DNA from: Epiperipatus broadwayi
Taxonomy: Eukaryota > Onychophora > Udeonychophora > Euonychophora > Peripatidae
DNA: 64,000 bases
Assembly: GCA_028023455.1 (NCBI GenBank)
Contig: JAQFVV010000018.1
Span: 4,119,800-4,183,799, forward strand
Direction of reading: 5' to 3'
Below the pieces are notes generated by a model. It saw nothing but the letters and a program-made list of their open reading frames with translations, was not told the DNA's origin and searched no databases. The position numbers and the translations under genes were made by a program. Positions 47,201 through 57,040 of the stretch are shown here, in pieces. Each line of letters starts with the position of its first letter. Within the stretch, counting starts at the first letter, position 1.

Positions 47201-48640
47201 AAAAATAATTATATTTTCTGACAAACTCGAGTACTTTTCATCAGTTCTACTAAAATATTAACCATGATATTATCTATGTGCTATAGCAGAATATAGATGT
47301 ATTGGTATATCATATAATATGATTAATTAACATATTTGATCTGGATGCTATTTTTATAACAATGTTGCTTTACAAAATAACACCAATATGTTTCAAAGAT
47401 AGCTATTAAAAACTGTTCAAATATGAAATAAATTCATTTATGAAAGAATTGGTCATTTTATTATTAGTATGAACATATGAATGCATTGCCTAAAATTGTT
47501 TTATTTTGTAAAGACTTAGACATTGCATTTTTTGACTTTTCAAAGATTTATCTCATATAATTTATTACTTATTTAACAGATGTTTCTTTTGAAACTATGA
47601 TTACAACATTATATATAATAATTCCATTATATTTTGTGCTATTTGATATATTTCTTTTAGTATTGTTCATTTATTTATTTCTGCATAATACTATTAGAAT
47701 TAAATTTTAATTTTGAGTATTTAAACTGAAGGCTTCATGGTGCAGTGGGATACTCATCCTCTTGCAATGTTCATAACCTATATTTCAAAATGAGAATATG
47801 TAAGACAGACTGTTTTCAAACAGTCTAAGAATTTTTTTCCAGATATTAACATTTGATCATGTTATTTAGCCATTCAAAATTTGGTAGTAAATAAAAATTT
47901 ATTATTTCTATCAAGAACATAAAATAAATTTAGCAAATTGTACTTTTTCTCTAATTGTTGGCTTTTCAAACTTTCTTCAGCAACATCAGTCAATTCTTAC
48001 ATTTATGTACTTATGATTTTATCTTACTATTTTTTTGGAATCACTGCACTATTTTTTAGTTAATCAAAATAAAAAATTATATGCTTTATGAGCTTTTGAT
48101 TTAGTTGGAACACTACATCCATATCAAGTTTGAGTCTAATTATTAACAAAACTGTATTTTCCCACTAAAACTATATAAACTATTTTTTTTTAAATCACAA
48201 TAGTTATTAAATTTATTGTCTATTTTGCCTTATATATATATATATAAATTTTATTATCAATTATTTATTAGTCTTTGAGTGAGAAAAATATTTTTAGTTT
48301 ACATGTTTGCTCATTATAGCAAAATTCATATAACAACAGCAATAAATTGCTCTATACTATCTATATAAACATAAATATGTGATATGATGTAAAATGACTT
48401 CTCCTTAAAGAAACTAGATGTTTCTATGCAATGGCTATATGCCCCAAAACCCTATTACCACATTAAATATTCTTTTTTTATTTTTTATTAAGGAATCATT
48501 TATTGGACTACATATTATACAGAGTATATTAGATACAGGTTTATTCATTTACATTTGTTTTAATCTTTATTCACTTGGTTACAATTTAACTAGAATTTAC
48601 ATATCTCATTTATCTTCTGCAGTTTTATATTATATCTTGG
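41271..48640 (+). other. Long intron 1 (inferred), no other gene seen
   Basis: Begins with GTAAGTTA after the gamma-subunit exon. The open frame continues to 41407 only as read-through. More than 7 kb of AT-rich DNA holds no recognisable exon. Minor items: tandem TATTTTAAGAAAGG copies at about 44273-44303; a loose direct repeat (CAATATCTTTCCAACAAGAT / CAATATCTTGCCAATAAGAT) at about 45792-45841; a C10 run at 46801-46810; and a tRNA-like SINE scrap at about 47733-47790. The acceptor of this intron is not visible before the window ends. Confidence 0.5.
47733..47800 (+). repeat. Possible tRNA-derived SINE scrap
   Basis: GGCTTCATGGTGCAGTGGGA contains a good Pol III A-box match (TGGTGCAGTGGG) at the expected place after a tRNA-like 5' end. 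The B-box region (TATTTCAAAAT) is poor and a tRNA cloverleaf cannot be completed. Confidence 0.3.
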
Positions 48641-48700
48641 TCTTTAGTTACACCGTCCATTCAAGCAGCCATTTTGCATTTGTCATTTGGCTCTATCTGC

Positions 48701-48822
48701 TTTCCATTCTCTTTGTTCTTTTCTCTTTTTCCCTTTCTTCCTTTCCTTATTCTTCTTCCTATTTTCATTCTTTGTTCTTTCTGGTCTGTTTTTTCTTCTC
48801 TCTTTCTTTTACTCTCTTCTGA
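48701..48822. repeat. Polypyrimidine (CTTT-rich) tract, 3' tail region of the LINE
   Basis: About 120 bases almost free of purines on the + strand. On the LINE's strand this is a purine-rich tail. Overlapping Phe/Ser/Leu-rich + strand frames are artefacts of composition. Confidence 0.8.
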
Positions 48823-48908
48823 TTTCAGTTGACATTTCTTTTTACAACTTAGATGTCAGTATAAGAGGTATAATTATCAGCTCATCCAGAGGAATCTGTT
48901 TCCACATG

Positions 48909-49618
48909 TCAATATACAGTTTGAGGGAAGTTATAAGATGGTCTCTGGTTTTTAGACTGCAAAGGTGTTTCTTGAACATCAGCCATGGGTTTGCCAAGTT
49001 GTCTCAGAAAACTCTGTGACACATGGTCCACCACATTGCAAAGAGAATCATGATCACCATTCAGATTACAGCAAATTCTCCAGTTCTCAGAGCCATGTTG
49101 ATATCCAGTGTCTGAGGGCATCCTGACCTAGTACTAGACCTCAATTTCATTTTTATGTCACTGAGTTTTGAACAGCAAGCAATAATGTGATCAATATTCT
49201 CCTCCTTCTGGCTGCATAATGGGAAGTTGGGAGAGATGCTCTTAAATCCCATATCAGAAATTGGTTTGTCAGGAGTGCCTTCAGACTGAATTTGATAATG
49301 AAAATTTACTAGTCTGAAGTCCAAAAACTAGTATTTAGAATTTTTTATCAACAATTTTAATGTTGATTCTAGTCTGACTGGGTTACTTTGCTGACTAGGA
49401 TGCAAAAGTTTGTACATGTCCCAGTACTTAATCTTGCTATTAAAAAGATCTTCTTTGGCAGGTATGAGCCTCACCATGTAATCCTTCATTTCTGCCAACC
49501 ACCTGCACTTGTTAGGCAGTGGGATGTCAGTGGGTTCAACTGATGGGGTATGTTGGTTCCTACCTTCTAGATCTTTAGTTATCCTTAGAATAGCTATCAC
49601 CATCTGCATGAATAGCAC
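48909..49618 (-). pseudogene. LINE ORF2 C-terminal region with CCHC finger
   Basis: Two adjacent frames (49328-49618 and 49061-49324). The second reads FPLCSQKEENIDHIIACCSK, i.e. [C to F]-x-x-C-x8-H-x3-C, the cysteine-histidine motif typical of the end of LINE ORF2 (here preceded by PNF where the first Cys would be expected). It is followed by a short variable tail running to about 48909. Confidence 0.7.
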
Positions 49619-49899
49619 CTGATGTCATACAGACCAAGACCATTTAAGTCCTTGGGTTTCCTTATTTTGTTGAGGCTTATATAAACAATTCTGACAAGTG
49701 ATGATTTTCATAGCACTTTTGTGCACTGCAACCCTATTTTATTTTGGAAGGTCTTGGTTAGCATGATAAATGGGAGATAATATGCAATTCTAGGGAAGAC
49801 TAGCATTTTCAGCAGTGTCACCTTGCCTGGCAGTTACAGGGAGATCAAGGACATGGTGTCAGCCTTTTTTCTGATCTTTTCTAGTAGCAAGAACTCTAT

Positions 49900-51125
49900 C
49901 TGATTGCTGACCATGACATCGCCACCAGCTGCCCTAGAAAATTTTGTGATGCACCTATGAAATTAAGATTTAATGGTTTTCCCACTGCTGGCCTTCCAGA
50001 CTGCTGTTTATGCTGGATTCACTTTTAGGTGGTACTTGAGGCACACTGTTCTAGAAGAAAGTATAGCTGGGGGAAATGCTTCACAGATGGGAGGATGATG
50101 GTTATATCATCTATGTATGATATGTGGTGAATCATCTTGCCAGAACTGGAACAAATACTCAAAGCACCTTGGCCTCTACTTCTTTCAAGAAGAGGTCAAT
50201 ATATGTTATAAAGCACAGAGTGCTGAGTGGTGACTCCTATGGTATGGAGGTGTATGACTGGAACCCAGGGGCAAGAGAGCCATCCAAAGATACACATGTA
50301 TTTTTGTTCAGCAGCAAATGAGTGATGATGTTAATGTAGACTGAACAGAACTCTGTAGCACCTAAGGACTTTGAAGAGTTGAGCTGGCATCATGGAGGTG
50401 AAGGCCACTGCAAAATTCAACTGGACAATCACTGGTAATGATGTTCTTTTCTTCTCGATGTAATCAGGTGTTACCATGAACCTGTGAGCAGCAGTGGAGT
50501 GCCTTTGCAGGAAAATTAATGCCTGGAAATCTTTTGGAGCAGCTGCTGCTGGATCTTGTCTTTTATTATTGATTCTACAGCTTTGATCAAGAATGGTGTC
50601 ATAGAGATTGGACACAGGTTTGCAAAATCAGATGGGTGTGATTGTTTTTTGAAGAAGGGCAATCAGATAAAGGTCAGTGATGGGCTGGTACTTCCCTGCC
50701 AGCACTACAATTAGCCCCTGTACCACAGGTGCAGTGAACCTGCAAAGGTGGAACAAGACAAACCTTGGGATCTCATGCAGGCCAGGATGTGTTTTTTCAG
50801 GGTAATTCAGCAGATTTTGCATAATGAAGTGTTGCAATATTCCACAATCACCCACCTTTTCTTCCTCCTACCAGAAGTCTCCAATGCTGAATGACTCACT
50901 TTGCTGCTTATCCTTAAAATGCATATAGATTTTGTCTAACATTGCTTCTCCTCTATAACTGTACTTGTTTACAATGATCATGGAGAGCTTGGGTTTCTTC
51001 CTAGCACCAATCACCCACCAGAGATAACTTTGTGTCCAGTTGTACTGCACTTCCAGATTTATGTTGGACCTCTTTCCCACTATGTATTGTGCTAGTATCC
51101 TCTCTTTCTCTCTATTTGCCTTTTA
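49900..51125 (-). pseudogene. LINE reverse transcriptase remnant
   Basis: Upstream part (50868-51080): NWTQSYLWWVIGARKKP-type linker seen before the RT domain. Then a stretch with PISMTPFLIKAVESIIKDK, matching the RPISL-x-x-x-x-K-x-x-E motif, followed by FSCKGT (degraded QSGF-type motif), QLNFAVAFTSM (F-D-x-x-x-AF region, Asp lost), and YIDDITIILPS with the palm YIDD at 50106-50117. Frames change repeatedly (50331-50615, 50628-50855, 50868-51080). It is not functional. Confidence 0.8.
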
Positions 51126-51432
51126 GATTCATGATCTCCCTGACACCAGCTCTCATGACTGAGAGCTGAGCAATCTGGTTGCCTAATGTATTCAACTCTT
51201 TGAGTAGCCTGATCAGACCTTTGGTGCATGCAGAAAAGATGTTAATTGGACTGCTCAGCAGACCCACAAATGCTTACCAGGCATAGACTGGTGGTAATGT
51301 CAGAAGCCCTATTTTATAAAACAGAATATAGGCTTCTGAGAAAATCCACTCAGGTGTGTTAGCTTTGTTTATGATTCTGATGATTCTAGACTGTTGTAGC
51401 ATAGTTAAAAGCACCTGGTCTATGTTGAGAGA

Positions 51433-52056
51433 TATCAACATGTCCAAGTGATCAAAATAAGGTACTAATTGGAATGAAGCATGTAGGACATGATGAAGTT
51501 CTGAACTATAAAACAGCAAATATATAAGTGAACAATACTGCTGAGTCTAGAAGGAATACAAGTCTTCAGGGAAGCATCCCTCTCCACTCAGCAGCACATG
51601 ATTTATTAAATGCAAGAATTAAGTGTAAATTTACTGTAAGCCATGTTGAAATCACCAAACAATATGATTGGTGACACTGTTGATGCCACAATGGAATAGA
51701 TTTTGTTGATTAATGTTATTTCCATTTCAGAGCCTCTTCTTAAGTAAACATAGGCTATATAATCAGAGTGAAATTTCTGATAGTTATTTCTATGACAATT
51801 TGTTCATTACTATGAGGAGTGTTCTGGTATTATTTAGTTTTAATTTTTTATTGATTAGAATTGCTACACATGACTGGGCTGCATCTTCTGGTAAATATTG
51901 CAAGTCTCTGAATTGGATGAGGATGTCCAATGCATCTTTGTTTCACCTAGGCACACTATGTTCAGGCAAGACCAATATAGCCATCTTTTAAGGATGAATG
52001 TTCTTGCCAGAAAATTTAAACCCCTGATGTTTATACCTCAAATATTCAATGACATT
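51433..52056 (-). repeat. 624-bp tandem duplication, unit A (downstream copy)
   Basis: Starts TCAACATGTCCAAGTG and repeats at 52057 with only scattered substitutions. Each unit carries the N-terminal half of the LINE endonuclease, so the duplication is internal to the element, not a second insertion. Unit length is a multiple of three (208 codons). Confidence 0.9.
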
Positions 52057-52680
52057 TATCAACATGTCCAAGTGATCAGAATAAGGTACTAATTGGAATG
52101 AAGCATGTAGGACATGATGAAGTTCTGAACTATAAAACAGCAAATATATAAGTGAACAATACTGCTGAGTCTAGAAGGAATACAAGTCTTCAGGGAAGCA
52201 TCCCTCTCCACTCAGCAGCACATGATTTATTAAATGCAAGAATTAAGTGTAAATTTACTGTAAGCCATGTTGAAATCACCAAACAATATGATTGGTGACA
52301 CTGTTGATGCCACAATGGAATAAATTTTGTTGATTAATGTTATTTTCATTTCAGAGCCTCTTCTTAAGTAAACATAGGCTATATAATCAGAGTAAAATTT
52401 TTGATAGTTATTTCTATGACAATTTGTTCATTACTATGAGGAGTGTTCTGGTATTATTTAGTTTTAATTTTTTATTGATTAGAATTGCTACACATGACTG
52501 GGCTGCATCTTCTGGTAAATATTGCACGTCTCTGAATTGGATGAGGATGTCCAATGCATCTTTGTTTCACCTAGGCACACTATGTTCAGGCAAGACCAAT
52601 ATAGCCATCTTTTAAGGATGAATGTTCTTGCCAGGAAATTTAAACCCCTGATGTTTATACCCCCAATGTTCAATGACATT
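52057..52680 (-). repeat. 624-bp tandem duplication, unit B (upstream copy)
   Basis: Nearly identical to 51433-52056. On the minus strand this is the copy adjacent to ORF1 and so carries the endonuclease start in its original context; the boundary is marked by GACATTTAT at the end of each unit. Confidence 0.9.
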
Positions 52681-52944
52681 TATAATGATCATGTGGCAGG
52701 GACTAACACATTAATTGAGAAACAGGTTATCTGACTTGATAGTATGCCCATTGGAACCTGAATCAAGTTTTCCCATTTAAGTTAGAGATCTGGAAGTGAT
52801 GATGTCATGCCCAGTTTGCGATCAACTTCCAGTAGGCACCAGTTTTGATTATCTGCTCTTGGCTCAGTATTCTCATCGCACTTCTCTTTTGATGCAGATG
52901 TTGGTGTTAATGTTTTTGTCCTTGACTTCCTTTTGTGTTTCTTT

Positions 52945-53010
52945 TTGTCAAGTTTGACTTTTTATAGCCTGGGTGTTTTGTCAAGTTTGACTTTTTATAG
53001 CCTGGGTGTG
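52945..53010. repeat. 33-bp tandem duplication between ORF1 and endonuclease
   Basis: Two adjacent units containing TCAAGTTTGACTTTTTATAG then CCTGGGTG, essentially identical. The length is a multiple of three, but the region is already out of frame. Confidence 0.85.
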
Positions 53011-53399
53011 GTCATAGTGGAACTTTCCAGACTGTTAATAGAGTCCGAGTCTGAAAAGCTTGCAGTTTTATCAGATTGTGATGTGAATAGATCTTGAGTC
53101 TTATGCTTCAACACCCTCTTTATAGATTGGATATTAGGAGCATTATTTTAACTTGTTCCAGAATTATTTGAATCATCTCATGATCATTATTCCTCAGATA
53201 TGTGACTCTATTTGTATAAATGTTATTTGTCATTTTCTTAAGCAATCTCATTTTCATGGTCCATTCTTCTTGTGTTTTGAAGATTTTCTTTTCTTTCTAC
53301 TTTGGATGATGTGCTAGATTGGTAATTTTCATACTTGGTTTGTTGCACTATGTTCTTATCTGCTGCCTCCATATTACTCTTGTATGTTCTTGTATTTCT

Positions 53400-55020
53400 C
53401 ATTTTACAGATGGGATATAACCTTTTAGGACATGTTCTGATCAGGTGATTATAGTTGCCATATGAAAAACATTTGAAGCTTTAGGCTCTTAGTGGATAAA
53501 TACAGAGGGCATTTAGATTCTTCCAGTACTAGTGGTACCTCTGTGGGCAGGACTTCTTACCCAGGGCGAGGAGAAATGCTGCTGTATCCGACAGGAGTTC
53601 TATTCCTGCCCTTTATTCTGACAGATATTGAAATGACATTATTATTCCAAACTTCTCAAGTAGCTTTTGCAGATTCTGACCATTCAAATTCATATAGCAA
53701 TTACAGATGGTTTCGTGAACCATCTTGGGATGGGATAATTCTATCTTAACTAAGAAGAAACATTTGGTTTCTATTGAACATTTTTTTCTGGAGGACATTT
53801 AATTCAATGACAAAATAGCAGGCATTCAGTTGATGGTAAATGTGTTTTACAGCATCCTCCAAGCACAATTTCTTCACTAGTAGGAAGAAGTTATCAGTGG
53901 GAAACTGGAAAAGTTGGCATTCTTTAATGGTAGTCGATTGTATTAATGTACTCTCATTTTTATAATTGGAAAAAGAATTAAACAAGACCACCAGAATTCT
54001 TTCATTAAACTGAAAGTTTACCATGTCATAGTCTTTTGGATCTAACATTCCATTCTCCTGTGTTAAGTTGGGTTTAGATGACTCATTTTCATAGGAAGTC
54101 CTCATCAAGATCTAGAGGGTGAAATTTTGTAACTTCTACATAGTTGCTGTTTCCAGTATTTAGTTTTTCACTTTTTTCTGGTGCTTTAAATCTACGTCTA
54201 ACTGTTTGATACAGACCACTTTGGTTACTTTTCACTGTATCATCATATGATATGCATGCATAACTGTTAGTGATGTTTATGTCTTTTTCTGAAGCCTTCA
54301 CATTATTTTCTTCCATTGCTGTGTGTGAACCTGATTACTATTTTGACTACTAGTCTCTTTACCAGTTTCCTGAAAGATTTCTTGAACTTTGCCTTGTTTT
54401 TGTGAAGTTTGGAGATGAGTATTAGCTTCATTTTGATTCTTTTTAGTTTTTGTTAAAGGTTTTCCCGGCTTTCTATTATGTAATTCTTCAAAAATTTTAT
54501 TTAGATTAGCTGTCTTAGTTATCTCTTGTTGATATTCCACAGTTTTTTTGTTTGCAATCATCTTGTTTTTTCTTAAAACCAGTCACTTCCGGTTCAGCAC
54601 TATTTCTTGAGCCATTTTTTACACGTTTTTTTCCCATTTAGCAGTTTAGGTTTCTTTGTGTTTATAACAGAATGCATCACTTCCTTTTTTCTGGTTGGAT
54701 CTCACTGATTTGTTGAAGTAGCCTTCTCAAGGTTTTTATCTTCAAAACTTTATTTTTTGTTAATATGTATTTTTCCATGACTTTCATGGGGTTAATATCC
54801 TCACTTCTGGTTTTGCGATTATTTTTGCTAATAATAGATTTTTTGCTTTTAGGATAACTTTCTCCCTTTGGGTTTTCTTGATTTTGCTGTGTATTTTTAT
54901 TTACATTTGGGTCATTTGGAACAATACTAGATGGTTTTGGAGCCTGCTCATGTACTTTTTCATTGAGAATTGAACATTGCTTTTCTTATCAGAATTTGTT
55001 CTGAAACACTTAGTATCCAT
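53400..55020 (-). pseudogene. LINE ORF1 (nucleic-acid-binding protein) remnant
   Basis: Starts MDTKCFRTNSDKKSNVQFS at 55020 and is Lys/Gln/Asn/Ser-rich through 54090, as is common for ORF1 N-termini. The middle (53746-54108) has a more globular, RRM-like composition (FNERILVVLFNSF, DAVKHIYHQLNACYFVIELN). Near 53430-53473 a knuckle reads CFSYGNYNHLIRTC, i.e. C-x2-[C to Y]-x4-H-x4-C: the second Cys is Tyr. It is interrupted by several stops and frame shifts. ORF1 proteins bind the element RNA. Confidence 0.65.
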
Positions 55021-55240
55021 ATTTGACAGAAAATTACGCCGTCTGCGATGGGAAATTAATTAAATTAACAGTCTTAATTTCTTAATTATCAATAAAAAGT
55101 TTACTTTAAAGCAAGATAAGTTATTTATCTTTAGTTACTCAACACTCAAAACCCTAGATGATAAAAAAAAAATGTATCCCAAAAATGAAAAATACTTGCA
55201 CAACAATATCACAGTGAATGTCCCCCTAGGCTCCACCTGG

Positions 55241-56420
55241 CCTTTATTAAATATTCTTGCCTTCTAAAACTTTTACATCAACAACACATTCGTTATTACG
55301 TAATTATTTTTTCAATCATGTTCATTTTTATTTGTCTTTCCAGAAAAACTGTTTTATTAGTTCCATTATCCTGTCTTTATATTCCTCAATTGTATTGTAA
55401 AAATCTAAACAAATATATATATATATATTACTTTTTTTTCTTAACTTTAAATGTCACTCATTCTTTATTAAATTTCCTTCGATTTTCTTTTAATATCGTA
55501 TATTCCAAGAAAAAAGTGTTCAATATTCTCTTTCATCCCAACATAAAGTATGTTTACAATTCAAATAATTATTCTATTTTTGCCATCTTTTTCGATCTCT
55601 AAAGTTCCTAACCTGACATCAAATGATTGTTATTATACATCCTTTCTTACTTTATTTAATTTATATTTATACTTTTTTTTAATATTTCTTTCTATAAGTC
55701 TATTTTCCACCTCTAAAGACCTATTTATTCTCTTTTTCCACCCCTCATAATTATGTATCAGTAATAAATTATCTAATAGTTATCCCATTTATTATATAAA
55801 TACCTACAAATAAGTAGTTGATCGTTTATCTTTATATAGTGTGAATTTTTTCTTACCCAAAGTATATATTGTGATTTACACCTAATCAAATTAAACACTA
55901 TTTTTCATAATCTATTTTTATGCTATATTGTAATCTTTCCAAATACCATTAATTCACTTTTAAGTTGTCTCACTGAAAAATAAATGTTCGCTTTGTTTCA
56001 CTTTGAATATTTTCATTTACTATTCAGAATTAGTACTCTGCTATTTCTATTTTTTTTTACTTTTTTTTTTTTTTTTGGATTCTGCCTAAAAATTTCTGAG
56101 TTTTCCAACCAGTACATAGTGCATTACTTTCAAATGTTAGTAGCTGGCAATATCACTCCTCTCCAAGTGATTTTTTCATATGGCATATTTATTACAAAAA
56201 AAACATAACAGCTTTAAATCTTATTCTAATTTTTGCTTTCTTTCTAAATCCTAAGTCCCAACTATGTGAATAGCATGTCATTGGAGCATTCACTCTATAA
56301 CTCTAAAATAATTGATTGAATTGCTACTCTTAATATGGATAATTGATCATTAGAAACACATCATATGAAAATTAATATTGTGGAAAAATTCAAAAAATTT
56401 ATTATTTATTGTTTTCCATA
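55241..56420. other. AT-rich DNA, nothing recognised
   Basis: Pyrimidine-rich + strand frames at 55318-56208 look like low-complexity translation. No family similarity or splice structure was found. Confidence 0.4.
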
Positions 56421-56427
56421 AGGATTG

Positions 56428-56497
56428 TAATGATGGTATTTTAGTTTTGGGTGTGTGTGTATATATATATATATAATGATGGTATTTTAGTTTTGTG

Positions 56498-56529
<32 letters not shown>

Positions 56530-56540
56530 ACTATGTTTTC

Positions 56541-56584
<44 letters not shown>

Positions 56585-56592
56585 GAAAACAT
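56428..56592. repeat. (TG)n/(TA)n tract with duplicated unit and 60-bp perfect palindrome
   Basis: AATGATGGTATTTTAGTTTT followed by (G/T)(TA)n occurs twice (about 56429 and 56477). Then 56533-56592 is a perfect inverted repeat: ATGTTTTCTCTTTT, 32 alternating AT bases, AAAAGAGAAAACAT. It can extrude as a cruciform. Confidence 0.9.
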
Positions 56593-56860
56593 GTGTCTAA
56601 GATAGCAGACCATCTATGTACCAATTAACAAATGTTCAATTGGGGGAAAATTCAAACATATTGGCTAGAGAGGAAAAGGTGCAAAAATAAAATTCAAAGA
56701 AGCTGCTTATATGATGATGGTGAATAATTCTATAAGTCAACCTAGGGTGACTATATATGGGGTATGGAAGCCACTAATCAACCTTGCTCCTAGAAAAAAG
56801 TGAAAAAATTAAGAGGAATCTCATAGATAAGTGTATAAAATTTCTACTGACTGTTGTTTT

Positions 56861-57040
56861 TGGTGGAATGGCTCAGTAGATTAGAGCATTATTTTAAAAT
56901 TTCAATATTTAAGGATCTAAGGGTCCAGATTTAAAACCCATGCTAGTACTATCACTGGTCAGGCTAACAACACCTGAAGAGAGGAGAATAATATCTCTCA
57001 AAACATTGAGCATATACTAATCTATGTGCTATTATTAACA
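56861..57040 (+). mobile_element. tRNA-derived SINE
   Basis: GGTGGAATGGCTCAGTAGAT then TAGAGC (from 56862) matches a tRNA 5' part with a clear A box (TGGCTCAGTAG, 56869-56879). A degenerate B box (GATTTAAAACCC) follows at about 56938-56949, spaced further than in a tRNA by an expansion in the anticodon region. Downstream, CACCTGAAGAGAGGAGAATA then ATATCTCTCAAAAC (about 56970-57002) is a stem-loop of the CTGA...AAAC type. Pol III-transcribed SINEs rely on a LINE for movement; no A-rich tail or target duplication was identified with certainty. Confidence 0.55.

Larger units (their letters stand above)
51430..52685 (-). pseudogene. LINE APE endonuclease remnant (partly duplicated)
   Basis: Minus-strand translation begins NIGGINIRGLNF, the usual N(V/I)-x-G-(L/I)N start of APE endonucleases. 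It continues through CLGETK (position of the metal-binding Glu, here L-G-E-T) and later FGDFNMAY (GDFN catalytic motif, about 52261-52284 and again about 51637-51660). In active elements this enzyme nicks the target DNA strand. Because of the 624-bp duplication both motifs appear twice. Stops break both copies. Confidence 0.75.
48640..55240 (-). mobile_element. Non-LTR retrotransposon (APE-type LINE), near full length, inactivated
   Basis: On the minus strand the order is 5' UTR-like sequence (55240-55021), ORF1 (from ATG at 55020) with a zinc-knuckle region, APE endonuclease, reverse transcriptase with YIDD, and a C-terminal CCHC-type finger. It ends in a purine-rich tail (+ strand polypyrimidine 48701-48822). 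All reading frames carry stops or frameshifts. A 624-bp tandem duplication lies in the endonuclease part. The less AT-rich composition contrasts sharply with the host intron. The clade cannot be set by eye; two-ORF APE elements of the Jockey/CR1/I or L1 type fit. Confidence 0.8.

Noticed and set aside
48418-49019. Hydrophobic Phe/Ser/Leu-rich + strand frames, membrane-protein-like
   Set aside because: They run through the polypyrimidine tail and antisense of a LINE; composition explains the hydrophobicity.
51713-52734. Two near-identical + strand 92-codon frames
   Set aside because: Antisense shadows of the duplicated LINE endonuclease segment.
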